Assembly (NCBI GenBank): GCA_013391845.1 | Contig: CP058414.1 | Span: 827,501 to 891,500, forward strand | Source: Pseudoalteromonas shioyasakiensis | Lineage (GTDB): Bacteria > Pseudomonadota > Gammaproteobacteria > Enterobacterales > Alteromonadaceae | Direction: 5' to 3' | DNA: 64,000 nucleotides | In this document: positions 57,811-64,000 of the stretch, piece after piece | How positions within the stretch are numbered: the first letter of the stretch is position 1 | Layout: each line of letters begins with the position of its first letter | The notes under the pieces: generated by a model | Seen by the model: the letters and a program-made list of their open reading frames with translations, nothing else | The model's database searches: none | What the model was told of the DNA's origin: nothing | Made by a program: the position numbers and the translations under genes

Positions 57811-59823
57811 ATGAAACTCAACCCAAAACAAGATGAAGCGGTAAAATATATCAGTGGACCGTGTCTGGTATTAGCCGGTGCGGGTTCAGGTAAAACGCGT
57901 GTTATTACTAATAAAATTGCTTACTTGGTGCAAAAGTGTGAGTACCAAGCACGTAATATTGCCGCAGTTACATTCACCAATAAAGCTGCAAAAGAAATGC
58001 GTGAGCGTGTAACGCAAACACTGGGCAAGCAAGAGTCGAAAGGCTTATGGGTTTCAACGTTTCATACGCTTGGGCTTGAGATTATCAAAAAAGAGTTAAC
58101 TACTTTAGGTTTTAAACCTGGTTTTTCGTTGTTTGATGACCAAGATACCAACCAGTTATTAGCTGAGCTGACCGAAGAAGAGCTTAAAAAGGACAAAGAT
58201 TTACTTAACCTGCTGAAGATGCAAATAGGTAGTTGGAAGAACGAATTGATTCTACCTGAGCGTGCTGTTCGCGAAGCCCGTGAGCCGCAAAAAGCGTTAT
58301 TTGCTCAGTTATATGCTCGTTATCAAAATCAACTGCGCGCCTATAATGCCCTTGATTTTGATGATCTGATCATGATCCCAACTTTATTGCTTAGTCAAAA
58401 TGTCACGGCACGTGAGCGCTGGCAACAGCGTTTTCGTTACTTGCTGGTGGATGAGTATCAAGATACGAATACTAGTCAGTATCAGCTAGTTAAGCTATTA
58501 GTGGGTGAACGAGCCCGGTTTACCGTGGTAGGCGATGATGATCAATCTATCTACTCATGGCGTGGTGCAAAGCCACAAAATCTGGTGCTATTGAGTAAAG
58601 ATTTTCCGGGCTTACGTTTAATTAAGCTAGAACAAAACTACCGAAGTGCTGGACGAATTCTTAAAGCTGCAAATATTCTGATTGCTAATAACCCGCATGA
58701 GTTTGATAAAAAGCTATTCAGTGAACTTGGTTATGGTGAGCCCATTAAAGTAATTGGTTGCCGAGATGAAGAGCATGAATCTGAGCGAGTGGTTGCAGAG
58801 ATCATTTCTCATAAATTCATGAAGCGCACTAGTTATAAAGATTATGCGATTTTATACCGTGGTAACCACCAAGCGCGAGTGTTTGAAAAAGCACTCATGA
58901 GTAACCGTATTCCTTATAAAATCAGCGGCGGTATGTCGTTTTTCTCTCGCTCAGAAATCAAAGATATCATGGCGTACTTGCGCTTATTGGTGAATCAAGA
59001 CGACGACAACGCATTTTTACGTATTGTTAATACGCCACGTCGTGAGATTGGTACTGTCACACTGGAAAAGCTAGGTACCCTTGCTAATGAAAAGCATATC
59101 AGCTTATTTGCTGCATGCTTTGAGCCTGAGCTTGCGCACCGATTAAAAGGGCGTGGCTTTAATGCCTTAGCTGGCTTTGCCCGTTGGGTAGTTGAGCTAT
59201 CTGATAATGCAGTTCGGGGTGATACCCTTGAAGCAGTAAAAGAACTAGTTAGACAAATTAATTACGAAGCTTATCTATATGAGTCATCACCGAGTGCAAA
59301 AGCTGCTGAAATGCGCATGAAAAACGTCTCAGAGCTATATCGTTGGATCACCGATATGCTGACAGGTGATGCAGATAACCCACCGCTGAACCTTGCTGAG
59401 GTGGTTAGTAAACTGACCTTGCGCGATATGCTTGAGCGTAACGAAGAAGAGGACGAATCTGATGCCGTGCAATTACTAACATTACATGCTTCAAAAGGCT
59501 TAGAGTATCCGTATGTGTTCATGGTTGGCATGGAAGAGGGCTTATTACCGCACCAAGTAAGTATTGATGAAGATAACGTTGAAGAAGAGCGTCGTCTTGC
59601 CTATGTAGGAATTACACGCGCCCAGCAAGAGCTAGTAATGACCTATGCTAAAATACGTCGTCAGTTTGGTGAAACCTCAGACACAGAGCTAAGTCGCTTT
59701 GTGCAGGAGTTACCACAAGATGACTTAGCCTTTGAAGCGAAGAAGCCACCTTCCTCACAAGCTGAGCGTATGGAGAAAGGCCAGGCACGAGTGGCTAATT
59801 TAAGAGCGATGCTTAAGAAGTAA
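57811..59823 (+). CDS. rep: ATP-dependent DNA helicase Rep
   Basis: Rep is a superfamily 1A 3'-5' helicase that removes protein blocks ahead of replication forks. The Walker A motif AGAGSGKT lies at residues 22-29. Other SF1 motifs are [34 protein letters not shown] and [12 protein letters not shown]. The length of 670 residues agrees with E. coli Rep (673) and is shorter than UvrD. Its 3' end overlaps the converging GGDEF gene by 11 bases. Confidence 0.96.
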   Translation: MKLNPKQDEAVKYISGPCLVLAGAGSGKTRVITNKIAYLVQKCEYQARNIAAVTFTNKAAKEMRERVTQTLGKQESKGLWVSTFHTLGLEIIKKELTTLGFKPGFSLFDDQDTNQLLAELTEEELKKDKDLLNLLKMQIGSWKNELILPERAVREAREPQKALFAQLYARYQNQLRAYNALDFDDLIMIPTLLLSQNVTARERWQQRFRYLLVDEYQDTNTSQYQLVKLLVGERARFTVVGDDDQSIYSWRGAKPQNLVLLSKDFPGLRLIKLEQNYRSAGRILKAANILIANNPHEFDKKLFSELGYGEPIKVIGCRDEEHESERVVAEIISHKFMKRTSYKDYAILYRGNHQARVFEKALMSNRIPYKISGGMSFFSRSEIKDIMAYLRLLVNQDDDNAFLRIVNTPRREIGTVTLEKLGTLANEKHISLFAACFEPELAHRLKGRGFNALAGFARWVVELSDNAVRGDTLEAVKELVRQINYEAYLYESSPSAKAAEMRMKNVSELYRWITDMLTGDADNPPLNLAEVVSKLTLRDMLERNEEEDESDAVQLLTLHASKGLEYPYVFMVGMEEGLLPHQVSIDEDNVEEERRLAYVGITRAQQELVMTYAKIRRQFGETSDTELSRFVQELPQDDLAFEAKKPPSSQAERMEKGQARVANLRAMLKK

Positions 59824-62377
59824 TGAATTGTGCGCTAGGTGCTTCGTGCTCGAAGGGAGCCAGCGCATGCTGTTTACCAATAAACAGCGATAATCCGTGC
59901 TTATCTAGCAAAGTGCGGTAGTTAAAAATCGACGGACCTTTAGCTATTACTTGGATATTTTGCAGCTTAGTGATAGCTAAAACACCTTGTAGTTGCAAAT
60001 GATAATTCTCTTGCTGTAGAACACGCTTACTGAATGTTGAACTCAACAATAAGTAATCGAACTGGAACTCAGTTAATAAGTTTAACTCACAGCGATCTTT
60101 AGCAAATTCATTTAAACCAATCGAAAACCCTTGTGCGACCAAGCTTTTTAAGTTTTCAATTTGTATCGCTGAAGCGTAACGAATTTCTTGTTCGTTGAAC
60201 AATAAACACATTCTATTTGAATCGTGTGCGTTTAATAACTTACACAGTGCCTGAAAGTTAATACGCTCTAAAACTAATCCTGAACAAGAAAACAGTACTT
60301 TTTCGAGTTGGCTGTTACTTGCTAGGGAAAAGGCTTGTTTTAGTAGATTAAGCTCAACTTCGAAGTGCTGAACACGATCGGTCGCAAATTTTTTGAGGAC
60401 TTCAAAGCTAGTGCTACCAAGCACAGGGTGCTCACCAAATGCTTCTAGTAAAGACTCAGCGTGAGTTTTTTCATCCAAGGTAATGATTTCTGCACATCTA
60501 AAGTGCATAGGCAAATCATCTAGGTGATGCATATTCTCTACATCATGCTGTACATTACTGGCATTAAGCAGTGGATGAAAACACTCAAAGCGATTTCGGC
60601 CTGCATTTTTGGCGTAATACATCGCGGCATCTGCATCGCGAATAATTTCATCAGTGTGTTTGTAGCTTGGTTTTGAGTAGGTGATACCAATACTGGCACC
60701 ACTTTGAATACATTGACCTTTCATACAGAAAGGTTTTTTCATAATTTCGATGATACGTTTTGCAACATCTTGGGCTTGCTGTTGTTCAGTTAAGTGAGTT
60801 AGCAATACCACAAATTCATCACCACCTAAGCGTGCGAGTAGATCATGCTCACGAATACAATGCGAGAAAGACTCTGCAACACCAATTAAAAATTGGTCAC
60901 CTGCCTGATGACCAAGGTGATCGTTTATATCTTTAAATTTATCAAGGTCAATAAATAGCACCGCAAATTGCTGCTCTGGGTAGCGCTGGTAATGCTGCAA
61001 TGTTTTTTCAAGCTGAGTTAAGAACAAACTGCGATTAGGTAAACTAGTTAATGAGTCGTGGTGTGCATCGTGATACAACTGTTGTTCTATTTTTTTTCGC
61101 TCTTCAATTTGCATTTGCAGGTGCATATTAGCTTGGCGAAGCTCTTTAGTTTTTTCAGTGACTCGATGTTCCAATTTTTGGTGACTGAGCTTTAACTCTT
61201 GGTTGGCTAGATGAGTTTGGATAACGTTAGCAATTTGATGTGATACAAATGTAATTAGCTCACAATCATCCTGACTAAACTCATGTTTATTATTATAAGC
61301 TTGGCAAACAATGAGACCTATAACACCTTGCGAAGTTTTGAGCGGAGCACCTAACCAACTAGTCGCAGTGCGCTCTGATGGAACATTAACAGGCCTCTCT
61401 ACAACGCCAAGTTTGATGAGCTCTTTTGCTCTTTCACTGTCTATGACCTGGCACTTTTCAGTGCTGAGAACCAGTTCACTGTAGCCTTTAGCAAATGGTC
61501 GTGGTTTGCCATTATCGTTAAACTCATCGACGCAATAAGGAAAACTCAACCAATGAGATTGTTGGTCATACAATGCGATGTATAAGTTATCTGCATAGGT
61601 AATATTTTTGATAATGCTATGAACATGCTGATATACATCGTCAAGGTTTTTACTTTGCGTTGCCAGCTCTGATATTTTGAATAGCAGTTGTTGGCGTTCG
61701 AGAGCATTTTTGCGCTGTTGAATTTCGTCGTTAAGTGCTTGGTTACTTTGAGTTAATGCACGGGTTCGAATTTTAACTTCAGACTCTAGTAGTTCACGCT
61801 TTTTCACTCGTTCAATTGCTGTTGCTAAGTAAAGTGACATAGCTTCTAGCAATTCAATTTGTTGCTCTGAATAGCATTGGTTTATGTCGTAGCTTTGCGC
61901 AACCATTACGCCAATAATGACTTTTTCACGGTAGACGGGTACGCCCACCCAGTGCTCTGCAGGTGTACCAAAACATTTAAGTAAGCCTTGTTCAACAGCT
62001 TGCTCAGTCTGTTGTTTGGTAAAGTAGCTGGTTTTACCTTGCTTGAATACATAACCCGTTAAGCCTTCTTTGAAGTACTGCTCATACTTTAATGGTACAG
62101 AAAGACCATCTTTTTCATCAGCGAAATAAGACAACTCAAGAGTATCGTAAACCGGGTTATGCAATACAACGAAGAAGTTTTTACTCGGAATATAGTCTTG
62201 TAAAATATTATGAATAGCGGGATAGAGCAGGGTTAATTCGGCAACAGTACTTGCTTGCTCTGATAATTGTAAAAGAGCATTTTGCAAGTGATGTGATTGC
62301 TTATACTTTTGTAAAAGCGATTTTAAGCGAGCATTCTTACGGGCTAGCTTATCAATGTGTGTTGCTGAATCTTCCAA
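59813..62377 (-). CDS. GAF-GAF-GGDEF diguanylate cyclase with degenerate EAL domain
   Basis: An 854-residue cytosolic c-di-GMP enzyme. Two GAF domains (about 30-195 and 235-395) are followed by a coiled coil and a GGDEF domain with an intact GGDEF near residue 519 and an allosteric RxxD (REHD) five residues before it. This suggests an active, product-inhibited cyclase. The C-terminal part (about 640-845) has EAL-domain spacing but lacks the catalytic EAL, the DDFGTG loop (reads LNEFAKD) and the DxxK lysine, so it should not hydrolyse c-di-GMP. The gene end overlaps rep by 11 bases. Confidence 0.9.
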   Translation of the reverse strand: MEDSATHIDKLARKNARLKSLLQKYKQSHHLQNALLQLSEQASTVAELTLLYPAIHNILQDYIPSKNFFVVLHNPVYDTLELSYFADEKDGLSVPLKYEQYFKEGLTGYVFKQGKTSYFTKQQTEQAVEQGLLKCFGTPAEHWVGVPVYREKVIIGVMVAQSYDINQCYSEQQIELLEAMSLYLATAIERVKKRELLESEVKIRTRALTQSNQALNDEIQQRKNALERQQLLFKISELATQSKNLDDVYQHVHSIIKNITYADNLYIALYDQQSHWLSFPYCVDEFNDNGKPRPFAKGYSELVLSTEKCQVIDSERAKELIKLGVVERPVNVPSERTATSWLGAPLKTSQGVIGLIVCQAYNNKHEFSQDDCELITFVSHQIANVIQTHLANQELKLSHQKLEHRVTEKTKELRQANMHLQMQIEERKKIEQQLYHDAHHDSLTSLPNRSLFLTQLEKTLQHYQRYPEQQFAVLFIDLDKFKDINDHLGHQAGDQFLIGVAESFSHCIREHDLLARLGGDEFVVLLTHLTEQQQAQDVAKRIIEIMKKPFCMKGQCIQSGASIGITYSKPSYKHTDEIIRDADAAMYYAKNAGRNRFECFHPLLNASNVQHDVENMHHLDDLPMHFRCAEIITLDEKTHAESLLEAFGEHPVLGSTSFEVLKKFATDRVQHFEVELNLLKQAFSLASNSQLEKVLFSCSGLVLERINFQALCKLLNAHDSNRMCLLFNEQEIRYASAIQIENLKSLVAQGFSIGLNEFAKDRCELNLLTEFQFDYLLLSSTFSKRVLQQENYHLQLQGVLAITKLQNIQVIAKGPSIFNYRTLLDKHGLSLFIGKQHALAPFEHEAPSAQFITS

Positions 62378-62531
62378 TGATTTAGAACCAGAACTTATTG
62401 TTGTTTAAATTTCGTCCTATATAGTTCCACTTTTTTATTAGATCGTCAAGTAACAGATGTTAACAAAATGGTAATTTATTATGGGTCTGAATTGGCTACA
62501 GAGCTAGCTTAGCGCTTTAAAATAGACATAA

Positions 62532-62561
62532 AAAAAGGGCCTAATAAAATTAAGCCCTTAG
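62532..62561 (-). terminator. Terminator of the cytochrome c5 gene
   Basis: On the minus strand AAGGGC pairs with GCCCTT around a T-rich loop, and a T run follows. It lies about 20 bases after the stop codon. Confidence 0.75.
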
Positions 62562-62578
62562 TATTAGTTTTAAAACTA

Positions 62579-62971
62579 TTATTTGCTAGTCATGAAATCG
62601 ATAGCAGCGCTGATTTCATCTTCAGAACAATCCATACACGTACCTTTAGGAGGCATTGCGTTGAAACCGTTAAGCGCGTGATCTAAAAGTGTATCTTTAC
62701 CTTTAGCGATACGAGGAGCCCAATCATCAGCTGATTTAGGAGCACCTAGTGCGCCAGTACCATGACAAGCAAAACAAGCTGCTTGGTAAACTTGCTCACC
62801 AGAACGAGGACCTGTAGGCTCAGCAGCGGCCGCAGCTTTATCACCTTCTAGATATACAGAACCAATTGGCGCTAGACGCTTTTTAATTGCATCTTCAGTC
62901 AAAGAGTTGTCATACGCTTGTGCATATGCCGTTGTTGCTAGCAGTAATAATGCAGCTGATAGTTTTTTCAT
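62579..62971 (-). CDS. Cytochrome c5-type monoheme cytochrome
   Basis: A 130-residue periplasmic electron carrier. A signal peptide (about 1-19) is followed by the heme site CFACH (66-70), an axial Met near NAMPPKG (M106) and the C-terminal disulfide pair C112/C115 (TCMDC) that marks cytochrome c5. The Ala-rich N-terminal region (EGDKAAAAAE) is a linker. It is preceded by a palindrome at 62997-63010. Confidence 0.94.
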   Translation of the reverse strand: MKKLSAALLLLATTAYAQAYDNSLTEDAIKKRLAPIGSVYLEGDKAAAAAEPTGPRSGEQVYQAACFACHGTGALGAPKSADDWAPRIAKGKDTLLDHALNGFNAMPPKGTCMDCSEDEISAAIDFMTSK

Positions 62972-62996
62972 TTTGCCTTGCTCACTTCGGTTTGAA

Positions 62997-63010
62997 CGTG
63001 ATCAATCACG
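62997..63010. promoter_or_regulatory. Operator-like palindrome before the cytochrome c5 gene
   Basis: CGTGATCAATCACG is a perfect six-base inverted repeat around CA, 26 bases upstream of the ATG. On the minus strand a TATAAT (63038-63033) stands just upstream, so the site would fall about 16-30 bases into the transcript. It resembles neither a full CRP nor an FNR site. The regulator is unknown. Confidence 0.4.
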
Positions 63011-63152
63011 ATATCTGACGGAAATTAGAACGATTATAACGCTAAGCCACAATTTATAAAATGATCTAAAAGGCTTTTTCTATAGAAAAACCTTCATTTT
63101 TTGCGTTAGCGCAAGAAAAGCCTGCATTAGATGCTGGCTATTTGCCCGATTA

Positions 63153-63804
63153 TTAAGCGAGTTCTAATACTTTTTTTACTAATTTTTCGATACCTGCGTC
63201 AGCATCTAAAATGCTTTGTGCCAACATATAAGCAGGGGTTGTGACCACTTTATGCTGCTGATCAACAACGATCTCATTAACTGCACAGTTTCTGATGTGC
63301 ACCGCCAAGCTGCTCGATAGCTGCTGCTGTATCAGCGTCGTTACCAATGGTGGTTTTGACACCCTTGCCATATATAAGTGGAAGCATCGCAGGGGCAATG
63401 CAAATATACCCAGCCGCTTTATTGGCCTCGACAAAGGCTTTCGCTGTTGTAAGTACATCACTTTGAACTTGGGCATCTACGCCCTTGACTGCAAAATCTG
63501 ATAAGTTTTTCGCGGCACCAAAACCACCTGGTACAATCAAAGCGTCGAATTCATTTACATTTAGCTCTGTAAGGGCTTTAATTTCACCACGTGCAATGCG
63601 AGCAGCTTCAACTAACACATTACGGTTAGGTGCCATTTCTTCACCTGTTAGGTGATTAATGGTATGCATTTGTTCAATATCAGGTGCGAAGCACTCATAG
63701 CTCGCGCCTGCTTTGGCTATATGTAATAAAGTTAATACTGACTCATTGATCTCTGCGCCGTCGTAAACGCCGCAACCTGCTAAAATAACTGCCACTTTTT
63801 TCAT
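63153..63804 (-). pseudogene. elbB: Isoprenoid biosynthesis glyoxalase ElbB, frameshifted
   Basis: The first 175-codon frame (63277-63804) begins MKKVAVILAGCGVYDGAEI and continues with FGAAKNLSDFA, as in ElbB/DJ-1-like proteins. It ends early at GGAHQKLCS. The missing C-terminal third (NCAVNEIVVDQQHKVVTTPA, then YMLAQ) lies one base out of phase down to 63153. Removing one A of the AAA on the minus strand (plus 63289-63291) restores HQNCAVNEIVVD, which aligns with E. coli HVPCPVDDIVVD. Either the gene is broken or the reading has one extra base. A GGAGAG site precedes the ATG. Confidence 0.9.
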
Positions 63805-64000
63805 TTTTGAACTCTCCTTAATGCGATTAGCTTTAGTTTAACAAGGATACGAGTCAGCCGACAAAATAAAAAATTTTTGTAGCTCGATAACTCGCAAAGC
63901 GTTATGAATAGCTGTTTATGCCTTTTTATAAATTACTAACGAAAAAAAAAGTATAAAGGATCGCTATGATCTTTGATCCATTATGCTAGAATACTCCCCC
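63805..64000. other. AT-rich right edge with clustered GATC sites
   Basis: No credible gene is seen. It contains an A run (about 63943-63951) and three GATC sites within 63959-63981 (GGATCGCTATGATCTTTGAT), then TAGAATA. It may be the promoter region of a gene beyond the window or the first part of a Dam-rich site. Confidence 0.35.

Noticed and set aside
57700..57831. N-terminal extension of UbiK
   Set aside because: Family members start at the MINPAKLEE segment, which has its own AAGGGA site; the upstream part overlaps rep and its promoter.
63153..63476. Separate 107-residue gene downstream of elbB
   Set aside because: Its C-terminal half is the missing end of ElbB, and its first part is out-of-phase elbB; it is explained by one frameshift.

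Overview
The window looks like a chromosomal segment of a marine gammaproteobacterium of the Alteromonadales, most likely Pseudoalteromonas or a close relative. This rests on the 23S/5S rRNA sequences, the order tRNA-Trp-secE-nusG-rplKAJL-rpoBC-rpsL-rpsG-fusA-tuf, an ilvGMDA operon with a classic leader peptide, a Cti-type fatty acid isomerase, AT-rich intergenic DNA and dispersed short palindromes. The genus is inferred by eye; no database search was possible.

Layout. 1-1253: 3' end of a 23S gene, then 5S rRNA and its terminator (end of an rrn operon). 1262-1562: a repeat-rich island. 1611-3274: an amino-acid permease of the HAAAP type and a 63-residue protein, both on the minus strand. 3430-10355: a six-gene minus-strand sulfate assimilation operon transcribed cysG-cysD-cysN-SLC13 permease-cysC-cysQ, with a palindromic operator-like site upstream. 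10628-11861: deoC and an overlapping unknown gene. 11906-17109: a CsgG-like lipoprotein and a giant one-polypeptide hybrid two-component sensor/AraC regulator. 17273-34122: tRNA-Trp and the large transcription/translation block, with an L10-type leader before rplJ and a consensus sigma-70 promoter before rpsL.

34180-34445 is a second repeat-rich island. 34625-38812 encodes two tandem paralogous alkaline phosphatases (one secreted, one lipoprotein) and a secreted unknown protein. 38998-40575 holds a two-domain VOC protein and a short-chain dehydrogenase. 40714-43427 is an acidic unknown protein translationally coupled to a cytochrome-c-motif fatty acid cis/trans isomerase. 43525-48404 holds a hybrid histidine kinase, a DUF4097-like secreted protein, modF and a TraB/GumN protein. 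48656-54346 is the branched-chain amino acid operon ilvL-ilvG-ilvM-ilvD-ilvA with promoter, leader peptide and attenuator all visible. 54437-59823 contains a membrane-anchored NMT1/THI5-like binding protein, a methyltransferase, a beta-carbonic anhydrase, ubiK and rep. 59813-63804 holds a GAF-GAF-GGDEF-degenerate-EAL protein, cytochrome c5 and an elbB gene broken by an apparent one-base insertion.

Most of the window is core genome. I found no insertion sequence, prophage, CRISPR array or defence island, and no clearly new multi-gene system. The best leads are the frameshifted elbB, the MITE-like inverted-repeat island after the rrn operon, the ATAAC-N5-GTTAT palindrome before the cys operon, the unknown gene overlapping deoC, the coupled acidic protein/Cti pair, the tandem phosphatase operon, the CsgG-like lipoprotein with a peptidoglycan-binding tail next to a giant hybrid regulator, and the orphan NMT1 domain with a C-terminal membrane anchor.
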